Of a stretch of 64,000 bases of DNA, positions 42,385 to 50,992 are shown one piece after another. The position numbers and the translations under genes are program-made. Below the pieces are notes generated by a model. It had not been told where the DNA came from. It did not search any database and saw nothing but the letters and a program-made list of their open reading frames with translations. How positions within the stretch are numbered: position 1 is the first letter of the stretch; each line of letters starts with the position of its first letter. This DNA comes from Bradyrhizobium forestalis (GTDB taxonomy: Bacteria; Pseudomonadota; Alphaproteobacteria; Rhizobiales; Xanthobacteraceae). The stretch covers positions 124,001 through 188,000 of the forward strand of contig NZ_PGVG01000001.1 of the NCBI RefSeq assembly GCF_002795245.1, read 5' to 3'.

Positions 42385-43573
42385 ACCCCGCTCGGCGGTG
42401 TCGCACCGGAAACTGGGCATCTTCGGCGTGGCGGCGCTGATTGCGGCAGGTCTCGTCGTCGGCACCGGCATCCGTGCCCGCGAGGAGCAGGGCTCCAGGC
42501 TGAAGGAATGGACCGATGACCAGGCCGTTCCCAGCGTGGCGGTGACGCTGCCCAGCGCCAAGGACCTCAACGCCACCATCGATCTGCCCGGCCGATTGGA
42601 AGCCTACTACCGCGCGCCAATCTTCGCCCGCGTGTCGGGCTACCTGAAGAGCTGGAGTGCCGACATCGGCGCTCGCGTCAAGGCCGGCCAGGTGATTGCC
42701 GAAATCGAGGCGCCGGACCTCGATCAGCAGCTGCTGCAGGCCCGCGCCGACCTCGCCAGCCAGCAGGCCAGCGCCAGGCTGTCGGAAGCAACGCTGAACC
42801 GGCGCAAGACGCTGGTCGCCTCCAACTTCGTTTCCGCGCAGGAGATCGACGAGCGCACTGCCGACCTCTCCAACAAGAAGGCGGCCGTCAATTCGGGGCA
42901 GGCCAATGTCGAGCGGCTGGAAGCGCTCGCCGGCTACAAGAAGATCGCCGCGCCGTTCGACGGCGTCGTCACCGCGCGCGACACCGACGTCGGCGCGCTG
43001 ATCAATGCCGGCGGCGGCTCGGGCCCGGCGATGTTCGTGATCTCCGACATCACCAAGCTGCGCGTCTACGTCAACGTGCCCCAGAACTACGTGCCGGCGA
43101 TCAGGATCGGCGCCAAGGCGACGATCACGCTGCCGGAATACCCGAACCGGACTTTTCAGGCGACGGTGGAGGCGTCCTCGCAGGCGGTCGACGTCGCCTC
43201 CGGCACGACGCGGATGCAGCTTGGTCTGGACAATTCGAGCGGCGAGCTGATGCCCGGCGGTTACGCCAGCGTGAAGCTGAGCCTGCAGCGCGACTCCGCG
43301 CCGCTCAGCATTCCCGCCAGTGCGCTGATCTTCAACGGCAGCGGCCTGCGCGTTGCGACCGTCGGGGCGGACGACAAGGTGCGGTTCAAGGCCGTGACCA
43401 TCGCGCGTGATCTCGGCCGCGAGATCGAGCTCGCCTCGGGGATCGCGCCGGACGATCGCGTCATCACCGCCCCGCCCGACGGCCTTGCGGACGGCGATGC
43501 GGTGCGTGTGGTTGGCGCCGGTGCCAAAGGCAAGCCGGCGACTGCGTCGGAGAAGCAGCCGCCGAAGAGCTGA
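42371..43573 (+). CDS. RND efflux periplasmic adaptor (membrane fusion protein)
   Basis: A 400-residue adaptor with one N-terminal membrane anchor (about 18-36). Lipoyl half-motifs are LPGRLEAYYRAPIFARVSGYL and YKKIAAPFDGVVTARDTDVGALI. Between them is a short alpha hairpin containing QQLLQARADLASQQASARL. Beta-barrel and membrane-proximal domains end before a short Lys/Pro-rich tail. It links the RND pump to an outer-membrane channel encoded elsewhere. Translation is probably coupled to the permease by a 14-base overlap. Confidence 0.92.
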   Translation: MSPTEPRSAVSHRKLGIFGVAALIAAGLVVGTGIRAREEQGSRLKEWTDDQAVPSVAVTLPSAKDLNATIDLPGRLEAYYRAPIFARVSGYLKSWSADIGARVKAGQVIAEIEAPDLDQQLLQARADLASQQASARLSEATLNRRKTLVASNFVSAQEIDERTADLSNKKAAVNSGQANVERLEALAGYKKIAAPFDGVVTARDTDVGALINAGGGSGPAMFVISDITKLRVYVNVPQNYVPAIRIGAKATITLPEYPNRTFQATVEASSQAVDVASGTTRMQLGLDNSSGELMPGGYASVKLSLQRDSAPLSIPASALIFNGSGLRVATVGADDKVRFKAVTIARDLGREIELASGIAPDDRVITAPPDGLADGDAVRVVGAGAKGKPATASEKQPPKS

Positions 43574-43578
43574 AGACT

Positions 43579-43719
43579 GTCTCGTGCCCCGGACGCGGCG
43601 CAGCACGAAGTGGTGCGCCGCTGAGCCGGGGCCCATCTCTCCTCGCTGTACTGTGTAGCTCTCTGGGTCCCGGCTCTGCGGAGCGGCATTGCATGCCGCA
43701 CCGCGTCCGGGACACGAGA
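43579..43719. repeat. Intergenic palindromic repeat, family A
   Basis: Starts CTCGTGCCCCGGACGCGGC and ends GCGTCCGGGACACGAGAG, with inner GAGCCGGGGCCCAT and TGGGTCCCGGCTCTG arms. It fills the space between the convergent adaptor and thiolase-like genes. Confidence 0.8.
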
Positions 43720-43724
43720 GGGAG

Positions 43725-45239
43725 CTACGCCACCCGCCACTCCGGCACGCCATCCCCAGCCATCGTGATCTCGCCGAGCGAGCCCACCGGTGTGCGATCC
43801 ATGTCGAGTAGATGCGCCAGCGTCACGCCGTCGCTCGCCGGAATCCGCGCAAGTGTACGCCGATCATCCGCCGTGCGCAGCATCACCACGCCGTGCTCAA
43901 CATCGCCGCCACGGCCGTAGAGCACGGTAAAGCTCTCGACCTTGCCCTTGCCCGAAGCCTCCGTCACAAACTCCGGCACCGCGCGCTTGTTGCGGTCGGC
44001 TTCGCCTTGCACGCTCGTCTCCTGCGCCAGCGCCTCACGCGGCGGCGTCTTTGCCACGACCAGCGCGTGATGCTTGGTGATGAAGCCGCCTTGGCCATAG
44101 AGCAGGCCGAGCTTGGCACCGTCGCGTACACGCCGCACCATCGCACAGGCCGCGTGCGTCATGTAGGTGTTGAGCGGCGCGCCGAAGAAGGTGAGACCGC
44201 CGGTCACGGTCGGCTGCACGTCGGCACCCAAGCCGAGCGTCCGCCGCGCCATCTTGGGCACGCACGGAAAGCAGCTGTAGAGCTCGATCGCATCGAATTG
44301 CTTGCCGTCGCCGCCGGCGAGGTCCATCACGCTCCTGAGCACCGCGTTCTGCGGATGGCTCTCGTAGAACTGGTCGCGCAGCAGATAGTCGCGTGGCTCC
44401 TCGGCAGAGGCGCCGCCGAGCGGATAGACCAATTTGTCCTCGGGAATCCCGACCGCCCGTGCCTTGGCGAGGCTGGTGAGCAGCAGCGCGCCGCCCATGT
44501 TGACGCTGGGGTTGGCGACCATGAGCTTGTTGTAGGGCCAGGCGATCAGCCGGTTGTCCGCCGTCGGCGTCGTGATCTCCTCGGGCGCATAGCGCCGCTT
44601 CAGCCACGCGTTGGGATTCTGCGCGGCGGCTTCCGAATAGCGCGACCATAGCGTGCCCGATTCCGCCATCGCTTCGCGCGGCGTCTGGCCCCAATGTGCG
44701 GATGAGGCCGCCTCATAGAACGGATAGACGGTGACGGGGCGAAACACGCCGAGCTTCACCGCGAGCGGCTTCTGGAACGCCGCGCCGCGCTTGGGCTCCT
44801 CGACGTCATGCGCGAAGGGCGTCCATGGCAGCTTGGCGCCGGCGCGCTCCGCCTTGGTCGCAGTCGACTGCGCTTCCGCGCCGCAGACCGCCGCCACGCT
44901 GCATTCCCCGCGCGCGATGCGCTTTGCCGCCTCGTGGATGTAACGGATCGGGCTCTCGCCGCCGACCGGGCCGTAATAGCAATGCGCAGGCGCAATGCCG
45001 AGACGCTCAGCCAAAAGCTTCTCCGGATCGCGATAGCGCCAGCTCAGGAAGTTGACGACGTCGAGCGACTGCACCTCGCCGAGCAGCTTTGCGCCGGCAT
45101 CCTGCTCAGCGCGCCGCAGCGCCTGTTCGAGTAGATCGAGCGGTTCGAGGCCCTCGGTGATCTCCTTCGGGCGGTCGACGATCTCGCCGATGCCGACGAT
45201 GACGGGGATGCGGTCTTCGGGGGTAGGGGAGCTGGTCAT
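43725..45239 (-). CDS. Thiolase-like (acetyl-CoA acetyltransferase family) protein
   Basis: About 504 residues of the thiolase superfamily. The N-terminal half contains VGGESPIRYIHEAAKRIARGE and the C-terminal half GAPLNTYMTHAACAMV and GQGGFITKHHALVVAK. The usual nucleophilic cysteine motif of degradative thiolases (VCASG-like) is not seen; the equivalent region reads GGESPIRY, as in thiolase-like proteins whose catalytic competence is uncertain. A C-terminal extension from about 420 resembles an OB-type accessory domain. The ATG at 45239 has an AAGAAG site; GTG at 45254 is an alternative. It neighbours a nitronate-monooxygenase-like gene on the same strand. Confidence 0.83.
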   Translation of the reverse strand: MTSSPTPEDRIPVIVGIGEIVDRPKEITEGLEPLDLLEQALRRAEQDAGAKLLGEVQSLDVVNFLSWRYRDPEKLLAERLGIAPAHCYYGPVGGESPIRYIHEAAKRIARGECSVAAVCGAEAQSTATKAERAGAKLPWTPFAHDVEEPKRGAAFQKPLAVKLGVFRPVTVYPFYEAASSAHWGQTPREAMAESGTLWSRYSEAAAQNPNAWLKRRYAPEEITTPTADNRLIAWPYNKLMVANPSVNMGGALLLTSLAKARAVGIPEDKLVYPLGGASAEEPRDYLLRDQFYESHPQNAVLRSVMDLAGGDGKQFDAIELYSCFPCVPKMARRTLGLGADVQPTVTGGLTFFGAPLNTYMTHAACAMVRRVRDGAKLGLLYGQGGFITKHHALVVAKTPPREALAQETSVQGEADRNKRAVPEFVTEASGKGKVESFTVLYGRGGDVEHGVVMLRTADDRRTLARIPASDGVTLAHLLDMDRTPVGSLGEITMAGDGVPEWRVA

Positions 45240-45279
45240 TTCTTCTTGCTTCACGTTTCAGATCTTGGGCACGCCGCCG

Positions 45280-45420
45280 CCCTTCGAGGGCTGCTGAAGA
45301 AGCGGCCACCTCCATCCCCGCGCGATGGCAAAGCCATCGTCGCAGGAGGTGCGAGGCCGGCGGCGCACTCGCGCCGCTGGCCGAGCCTCGAAGGATGGGC
45401 CGCGAACACCACGCCAGCCA
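45280..45420. repeat. Intergenic palindromic repeat (CCTTCGAGG / CCTCGAAGG)
   Basis: Outer arms CCCTTCGAGGG and GCCTCGAAGGATGG, with an inner GATGGCAAAGCCATC hairpin and a GGCGGCGCACTCGCGCCGC pair. It resembles the TTCGAG arms of the family F repeat at 27898-27995. It lies between the thiolase-like and nitronate monooxygenase genes. Confidence 0.6.
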
Positions 45421-45427
45421 CGGGCAA

Positions 45428-46561
45428 TCACTCCGCCACCAGCGCATTGATGTGCTCGACGGCTTCGGCGAAATCTTCCTTGAACTCCTGCACCACCGCG
45501 CCTGCCGACTTCACGCTGTCGATCAGGCCGACGCCCTGGCCGACGAAGTAGCTGACGAGATCGCGCGCCTTGGCGTTGCCGCTTGCGGCGGCGCGGTCGA
45601 TCGAATGGAAGGCGTCGCGGCTGACGATGCTTTGCAGCGGCATCGGCAGTGCGCCGGGGCTCTCCGGCGCGCGGTCCCAGGCATCGGTCCAGACCGAGCG
45701 GAGCTGCCGGGCCGGTTTGCCGGTGCGGCCCTTCGAACGAACGGCATCGCGCGAGGACGCCGCGATCATCTTCTCGCGGAAAATCTCCGTGGTCTCGGCC
45801 TCGACGGTGGCGAGCCACACCGAGCCGGTCCAGACGCCGGCCGCGCCCATCGCCATGCAGGCCGCCATCTGCCGTCCGGTCATGATGCCGCCGGCCGCCA
45901 GCACCGGCACGTCGCGGATGGGCTTGATCGCCTTGATCACCTCCGGCACCAGCACCATGGTCGAGACCTCGCCGCAATGGCCGCCGGCCTCGGTGCCCTG
46001 CACCACGAGAATGTCGACACCGGCCGCGACCTGACGCAGCGCGTGCTCCTTGGCGCCGACGAGCGCTGCGACCGGCACGCCGTGCGTCTTGCCCATCTCG
46101 ATCATCGCCTTCGGCGGCACGCCCGGCGCATTTGCGATCAGGCGGATCGGATGATTGAAGGAGACTTCCAGCAGCTGGAGCGCCGTCTTGGCGTCGAACG
46201 GCTGCGGCTGATTGTCCGCGACCTCGGTGGTCGTCAGCTCGATGTCGTATTTCTTCAGGAGATTTCGCGTGTAATCGCGGTGCGCCTGCGGCACGCGCGC
46301 TTCCAGGCTCTTCCAGGTGACGTCCTTCTCGCCAGCGGTCGAGATGTTTTCGGGGATCAGCACGTCGATGCCGTAAGGCTTGCCATCGACGTGATCGTCG
46401 ATCCACTTCAGCTCGCGTTCGAGCGTGTCAGGCGTGTGCACGGTCGCGCCCAGCACGCCGAAGCCGCCGGCGCGGCTGACGGCGGCGACGACATCGCGGC
46501 AATGACTGAAGGCGAGCAGTGGGAATTCGATCCCCAGCATGTCGCAGATCGGCGATTTCAT
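45428..46561 (-). CDS. Nitronate monooxygenase / NAD(P)H-dependent flavin oxidoreductase
   Basis: A 377-residue TIM-barrel flavoprotein of the 2-nitropropane dioxygenase family. FMN and catalytic features are AAVSRAGGFGVLGA near the N-terminus, VAALVGAKEHA, VQGTEAGGHCGEVST with the catalytic histidine, and LAAGGIMTGRQMAACMAMGA. Many family members are flavin oxidoreductases or enoyl reductases rather than true nitronate oxidisers, so the reaction is uncertain. The start at 46561 follows GGGAGAG; the open frame to 46681 is not conserved-looking. Probably soluble and FMN-dependent. Confidence 0.87.
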   Translation of the reverse strand: MKSPICDMLGIEFPLLAFSHCRDVVAAVSRAGGFGVLGATVHTPDTLERELKWIDDHVDGKPYGIDVLIPENISTAGEKDVTWKSLEARVPQAHRDYTRNLLKKYDIELTTTEVADNQPQPFDAKTALQLLEVSFNHPIRLIANAPGVPPKAMIEMGKTHGVPVAALVGAKEHALRQVAAGVDILVVQGTEAGGHCGEVSTMVLVPEVIKAIKPIRDVPVLAAGGIMTGRQMAACMAMGAAGVWTGSVWLATVEAETTEIFREKMIAASSRDAVRSKGRTGKPARQLRSVWTDAWDRAPESPGALPMPLQSIVSRDAFHSIDRAAASGNAKARDLVSYFVGQGVGLIDSVKSAGAVVQEFKEDFAEAVEHINALVAE

Positions 46562-46878
46562 GGCTCTCTCCCGGCAGCCTTCGCGTTCTCGTTGCTTTCG
46601 CTGGCAAAGCAAAGTGACGCTAGCCGATCGATGACATGCCGGATTCGGCGAGGCATCTTGTGTGTAGACGTCGCGCGCCATCCGCGGGCCGCAGGCCGCG
46701 GCGTCCTAAGTGACGCCGTCATTCCGGGGCGCCCGCAGAGCGAGCCCGGAATGACGGCGGGGAGGGGGTGCCATGACAAAACGCTGAGTGGCCCCGTCCG
46801 GCAATGCATTTCGGCGCCCTTGCCATCGGCCGTTCGCGGGCTAATTAATGCAGGCGCATCTTTCCGCCGGAGCCCCGC
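46562..46878. other. 317-base divergent spacer with a perfect 14-bp-stem hairpin
   Basis: No gene is seen here. GCCGTCATTCCGGG (46715-46728) and CCCGGAATGACGGC (46745-46758) form a perfect stem with a 16-base loop, a short member of the family B repeats. The remainder must carry the promoters of the divergent nitronate monooxygenase and yghU-like genes. GCTAATTAATG at 46841-46850 is AT-rich and might be a -10 region for the latter. Confidence 0.6.
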
Positions 46879-47754
46879 ATGACCGATACCCCCGCCTACG
46901 TGCCGCCCAAAGTCTGGACCTGGAACAAGGAGAATGGCGGGCAGTTCGCCAACATCAACCGGCCCATTGCCGGTCCCACCCACGACAAGGTGCTGCCGGT
47001 CGGCAAGCACCCCCTCCAGCTCTATTCGCTGGCGACGCCGAACGGGGTAAAGGTGACGGTGATGCTGGAGGAGCTCCTGGCGCTCGGCCACAAGGGGGCC
47101 GAATACGACGCCTGGCTGATCAGGATAGGCAACGGCGACCAGTTCGGCAGCGGCTTCGTCGACATCAACCCGAATTCCAAGATTCCGGCGCTGATGGACC
47201 GCTCCGGACCCGAGCCGATCCGTGTGTTCGAGTCCGGCTCGATCCTGTTCTACCTCGCCGAGAAGTTCGGCGCCTTCCTGCCGAAGGACATCAAGACCCG
47301 CACCGAGGCGATGTCCTGGCTGTTCTGGCAAATGGGCAGCGCGCCCTATCTCGGCGGCGGATTCGGCCACTTCTACGCCTATGCGCCGACCAAGATCGAA
47401 TACGCCATCGACCGCTTCGCGATGGAGACCAAGCGCCAGCTCGACGTGCTCGACCGGCGCCTCGCCGACAACGAATATCTCGCGGGCAAGGAGTACACCA
47501 TTGCCGACATGGCGGTGTGGCCCTGGTACGGCGCGCTCGCCAAGGGGCTGGTCTATGGCGCCGGCGAATTTCTCTCGGTGCAGGACTACAAGAACGTGCA
47601 GCGCTGGACCGACCAGATCGCCAAGCGTCCGGCCGTGAAGCGCGGCCGCATGGTCAATCGCGTCTCCGGCGACCCCGCCAGCCAGCTCCACGAGCGTCAC
47701 GACGCATCCGATTTCGAGACCAGGACGCAGGACAAGCTCGCGCCCGCGACGTAG
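46879..47754 (+). CDS. yghU: Glutathione-dependent disulfide-bond oxidoreductase (YghU family GST)
   Basis: A 291-residue member of the YghU/YfcG-like nu-class glutathione transferases. The long N-terminal extension VPPKVWTWNKENGGQFANIN and the thioredoxin-fold segment LYSLATPNGVKVTVMLEELLALG, with the FVDINPNSKIPAL and RVFESGSILFYLAEKFG glutathione-site motifs, match the family well. YghU reduces organic hydroperoxides and disulfides using two bound glutathiones. It is monocistronic by appearance, with a palindromic repeat behind it. Confidence 0.9.
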   Translation: MTDTPAYVPPKVWTWNKENGGQFANINRPIAGPTHDKVLPVGKHPLQLYSLATPNGVKVTVMLEELLALGHKGAEYDAWLIRIGNGDQFGSGFVDINPNSKIPALMDRSGPEPIRVFESGSILFYLAEKFGAFLPKDIKTRTEAMSWLFWQMGSAPYLGGGFGHFYAYAPTKIEYAIDRFAMETKRQLDVLDRRLADNEYLAGKEYTIADMAVWPWYGALAKGLVYGAGEFLSVQDYKNVQRWTDQIAKRPAVKRGRMVNRVSGDPASQLHERHDASDFETRTQDKLAPAT

Positions 47755-47769
47755 GGCGGTACTTTCTTC

Positions 47770-47900
47770 GCCTCTCCCCGCGTGCGGGGAGAGGCCGACG
47801 CGCGCGAGCGCGGCGGGTGAGGGGGACTCTCCGCGAGTCCAATTGTTACCGTCGGTGTGGAGACTCCCCCTCACCCTCTCCCAGCAAGCGGGGAGAGGGA
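47770..47900. repeat. Intergenic palindromic repeat, family G (CCTCTCCCCGC type)
   Basis: Outer arms CCTCTCCCCGCGTGCGGGGAG and CAAGCGGGGAGAGG, with GGGTGAGGGGGACTCTCCGC opposed by AGACTCCCCCTCACCC. It lies between the convergent yghU-like and acyl-CoA dehydrogenase genes. Confidence 0.75.
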
Positions 47901-47916
47901 AAGAGAGATGAGTGGC

Positions 47917-49194
47917 TTAAGCCATGCTCAGCTCGTGGCGTCCGACCACCATCCAGTGCACCTCGTCCGGACCGTCGGCGAAGCGCAGGTGCCGCACGTC
48001 CTGATACATCTCGGCGAGCGGGGTCCAGTGCGAGATGCCGGTCGCGCCATGCATCTGGATCGCCTGGTCGATGATCTTGCACGCCCGCTCCGGCACCATG
48101 GCCTTGACCATGGAGACCCAGACGCGGGCCTCCTTGTTGCCCAGCACGTCCATGGCCTTCGCCGCCTTCAGCACCATCAGCCGCATCGCCTCGATCTCGC
48201 AGCGCGCCTGCGCGATGATCTGCATGTTGCCGCCGAGATGGGCGATCTTCTTGCCGAAGGCTTCGCGGGTGAGGCCACGCTGCACCATCAAATCGAGCGC
48301 CTTCTCGGCCTTGCCGATGGTGCGCATGCAGTGATGGATGCGGCCCGGGCCGAGACGGAGCTGCGAGATCTCGAAGCCGCGGCCTTCGCCGAGCAGCATG
48401 TTCTCCTTCGGCACGCGGACATTGTTGAAGCGCATGTGCATGTGGCCGCGCGGGGCGTGGTCCTGGCCGAACACGTACATGGGGCCGAGCACCTCGACGC
48501 CGGGCGTGTCGCGCGGCACCAGGATCTGCGACTGCTGCTTGCTCGGCGCCGCATCCGGATTGGTCTTCACCATCACGATGAGGATCTTGCAGCGGGGATC
48601 GCCGAGGCCCGAGATGTAATACTTCTCGCCGTTGATGACCCATTCGTCGCCGACGAGCTTGGCCGTGGTCGAGATGTTCTTGGCGTCGGACGAGGCGACG
48701 TTCGGCTCGGTCATGACATAGGCCGAGCGGATCTCGCCGTTGAGCAGCGGCTTCAGCCACGTCTCCTTCTGCTCCTTGGTGCCGACGCGCTCCAGCACCT
48801 CCATGTTGCCGGTGTCGGGCGCCGAGCAGTTCATGCTCTCGGACGCCAGCGGGCTCTTGCCGAGCTCGGCCGCGATATAGGCGTAGTCGAGATTCTTCAG
48901 GCCCTGGCCGGTCTCGTCGTCGGGCAGGAAGAAGTTCCAGAGGCCTTCTTGCTTGGCCTTGTTCTTGGCCTTCTCCAGGACTTCGAGCTGCTTCGGCGTA
49001 AAGCTCCAGCGATCCTCCTTGCCTTCGCCGGCCTTGGCGAACTCGATCGACATCGGCTCGACGGTGTCGCGGATGAACTTCTTGACGTGGTCGTAGAGCG
49101 GCCGGACCTGGTCCGACATGCGGAGGTCATTGAGCTCGTCGCCCGGATTGAGTGTGTAGTTGGTGGTGCGGGGAATGTAGGTGTGTTTTGTCAT
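47917..49194 (-). CDS. Acyl-CoA dehydrogenase (ACAD10/11-like)
   Basis: A 425-residue FAD-dependent acyl-CoA dehydrogenase. Segments include AYVMTEPNVASSDAKNI (substrate/FAD loop), DEWVINGEKYYISG, GPGRIHHCMRTIG and the C-terminal IQMHGATGISHWTPLAEMYQDVRHLRFADGPDEVH, where the pattern resembles ACAD10/11 and related enzymes. It introduces the trans-2 double bond into an acyl-CoA; chain specificity is unknown. The ATG at 49194 has a GGGAGGA site; the frame extending to 49359 is not conserved-looking. It is probably a single-gene unit. Confidence 0.9.
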   Translation of the reverse strand: MTKHTYIPRTTNYTLNPGDELNDLRMSDQVRPLYDHVKKFIRDTVEPMSIEFAKAGEGKEDRWSFTPKQLEVLEKAKNKAKQEGLWNFFLPDDETGQGLKNLDYAYIAAELGKSPLASESMNCSAPDTGNMEVLERVGTKEQKETWLKPLLNGEIRSAYVMTEPNVASSDAKNISTTAKLVGDEWVINGEKYYISGLGDPRCKILIVMVKTNPDAAPSKQQSQILVPRDTPGVEVLGPMYVFGQDHAPRGHMHMRFNNVRVPKENMLLGEGRGFEISQLRLGPGRIHHCMRTIGKAEKALDLMVQRGLTREAFGKKIAHLGGNMQIIAQARCEIEAMRLMVLKAAKAMDVLGNKEARVWVSMVKAMVPERACKIIDQAIQMHGATGISHWTPLAEMYQDVRHLRFADGPDEVHWMVVGRHELSMA

Positions 49195-49504
49195 TGTTCC
49201 TCCCGGGGTCACTGAGATCGTGCTGCGGCGAGAATAGTCGTAGCGCTGCCAAAGTGAAGCGCGCATTTTCATGCGCAGGCGTGCCATGTGATGGAATTCG
49301 CGAGGGCGTTTGAAATGTTGTTTGAACCAGATGAGGGAGGTGGCATGTACGCGCCTCACTCTCAGCTGTCATCGCCCGCCTTGTGCGCAGTTGCGCACTG
49401 GGGCGGGCGATCCAGTACTCCGTGACAGCAGTGATAGAGCCGAAGGGCCGCGGCGTACTGGATGCCCCGCCTTCGCGGGGCATGACAGCAGTAGAGTGGC
49501 TACT
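49195..49504. other. 310-base spacer holding a promoter region and a family C repeat
   Basis: No gene is seen. Bases 49368-49486 are a palindromic repeat. The stretch from 49195 to 49367 should hold the promoter for the acyl-CoA dehydrogenase gene, but I could not identify a clear -35/-10 pair or operator. Confidence 0.5.
49368..49486. repeat. Intergenic palindromic repeat, family C
   Basis: Left GTCATCGCCCGCCTTGTGCG with GGGCGGGCGATCCAGTACTCC, right GGCGTACTGGATGCCCCGC with GCGGGGCATGAC. It closely resembles the copies at 31333-31431 and 53165-53285. Confidence 0.8.
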
Positions 49505-49885
49505 TCAATTCGCCATCCGATGCATCGCGCAGATCTTGTTGCCGTCGAGGTCGCGCAGGTAAGCGAGATAGAGCTTGCCGCCCGGGCCTTGGCGAATGCC
49601 GGGCGGATCCTCGATCGATGTCCCACCGGCGGCGACTCCGGTCTCGTGCCATTTGTCGACCTGCTCCGGGGAGTTGCAGGCAAAGCCGATCGTGCCGCCA
49701 TTCGCGCACGTTGCCGGCTCGCCGTTGATCGGCTTCGACACCGAGAACACGCCGGTCTTGGTGATGTAGAAGATGCGATGGCCGTCGACCCTGGCCGGGC
49801 GCACCTCGAGCGTGCCGAGCAGTTGGTCGTAGAACGCCTTGGCCTTGTCCAGGTCGTTGGTGCCGATCATGACGTGTGAAAACAT
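49505..49885 (-). CDS. VOC family (glyoxalase/dioxygenase fold) protein
   Basis: A 126-residue single-domain vicinal oxygen chelate protein: MFSHVMIGTNDLDKAKAFYDQLL at the start and KLYLAYLRDLDGNKICA near the end, with the first metal-ligand-type histidine at position 4. The reaction is unknown; family members include glyoxalase I, fosfomycin-resistance enzymes and ring-cleavage dioxygenases. The ATG at 49885 has GAAGGGAATGGG upstream, and the open frame beyond it lies within a palindromic repeat and is rejected. Confidence 0.87.
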   Translation of the reverse strand: MFSHVMIGTNDLDKAKAFYDQLLGTLEVRPARVDGHRIFYITKTGVFSVSKPINGEPATCANGGTIGFACNSPEQVDKWHETGVAAGGTSIEDPPGIRQGPGGKLYLAYLRDLDGNKICAMHRMAN

Positions 49886-49921
49886 TTTCCCATTCCCTTC
49901 TGCGCGTACAAACTCAGAAAC

Positions 49922-50012
49922 CGTAGGGTGGGCAAAGCGCAGCGTGCCCACCACGGCAAATCGAAAATGGAATTGGTGGGCACGCCGCAAGTGCGGCTTT
50001 GCCTACCCTACG
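49922..50012. repeat. Intergenic palindromic repeat, family D
   Basis: Left arm CGTAGGGTGGGCAAAGCGCAG with CGTGCCCACCA, right arm TTGGTGGGCACGCC with GGCTTTGCCTACCCTACG. Same family as 22277-22390 and 55611-55701. Located between the VOC and SDR genes. Confidence 0.8.
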
Positions 50013-50017
50013 AGATA

Positions 50018-50797
50018 TCAGAACGCCGTATAACCGCCGTCGATCACGAACGTATCGGCCGTGTGATACGACGACGCCTTGCTCATCAGATACACCGCGA
50101 TGCCGCCGAAATCGGATGCCTCGCCGAAGCGCCGCATTGGAATCCGCGGCATGACGTTGGCAACGAACTTGTCGTTGGCCATGAGCCCTGCGGTCATGTC
50201 GCTCTTGATCCAGCCTGGCAGGATCGCATTGGCCGTGACGCCGTAACGCGCCAGCTCGACGCCGAGCGCGCGCACCAGCGCGTTGATGGCGGCCTTGGTC
50301 GCGGCATAGTGCTCGTTGCGGGCGGTGCCGAAGATCGAGGCGAGACTCGAGGTCGCGACGAGGCGGCCAAAGGGATCGCCGGCATTGGCGCGATCCGTCA
50401 TGTGCTTGGCCGCGGCCTGGAACGCGTGGAACACGCCGTCGAGGTTGGTCGCAAACATCGTGCGCCATTCCTCCTCGGTGCGCTCGATGAAGGAGCGCCT
50501 TCCGCCGCCGCCGATCCCGGCATTGGCGAAGCAGCCGTCGACGCGGCCGAAGGTATCGAGTGTCGCCTTCATCGCGGCGTTGACTGAGGTCGGATCGGTA
50601 ACGTCGCAGACGCGGGTGTCGACCTTGCCTGATAGCCCCGCCATGCTCGCGGCAGCGGCCTTGTTCTTGTCAGCATTGCGGCCCCAGATCGAGACGTTGC
50701 AGCCCTGGGCCGCGAGCGCCTGCGCGATGCCGAGCCCGATGCCGCCATTGCCACCGGTGATCACGGCCACGCGGCCGGAGAGGTCGAAGAGGTTCAT
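50018..50797 (-). CDS. SDR family oxidoreductase
   Basis: A 259-residue classical short-chain dehydrogenase. Cofactor motif TGGNGGIGLGIA, NAGIGGGG after the fourth strand, and an intact catalytic YAATK (NEHYAATKAAINALVRALG), followed by AILPGWIKSDMT and a C-terminal DGGYTAF. Substrate is unknown; the surrounding beta-oxidation genes suggest a hydroxyacyl or ketoacyl compound. The ATG at 50797 has AGGAAA upstream. It is divergent from the enoyl-CoA hydratase gene at 50993. Confidence 0.9.
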   Translation of the reverse strand: MNLFDLSGRVAVITGGNGGIGLGIAQALAAQGCNVSIWGRNADKNKAAAASMAGLSGKVDTRVCDVTDPTSVNAAMKATLDTFGRVDGCFANAGIGGGGRRSFIERTEEEWRTMFATNLDGVFHAFQAAAKHMTDRANAGDPFGRLVATSSLASIFGTARNEHYAATKAAINALVRALGVELARYGVTANAILPGWIKSDMTAGLMANDKFVANVMPRIPMRRFGEASDFGGIAVYLMSKASSYHTADTFVIDGGYTAF

Positions 50798-50992
50798 GGC
50801 GCGTTTCCTGTTCTTGGCAAGACTTCCTTTTTGGCAAGGCTTCCCGGCATCAGGCGCATCAGCCGCTGCGCACAAGATTGCTTGCTATGCTCCGATCACC
50901 ATGGACAAGGTCGCGACAAAAATCAAATATGTGCCCGGCAAAAGTAATTCCGGTCTGCGAAACTGTCGCGGGCTGCAACTGACGAGGAAACC

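Noticed and set aside
42371-43573. Adaptor as a type I secretion HlyD protein
   Set aside because: The short hairpin, the overlap with an RND permease and the lack of an ABC exporter argue for an RND adaptor.
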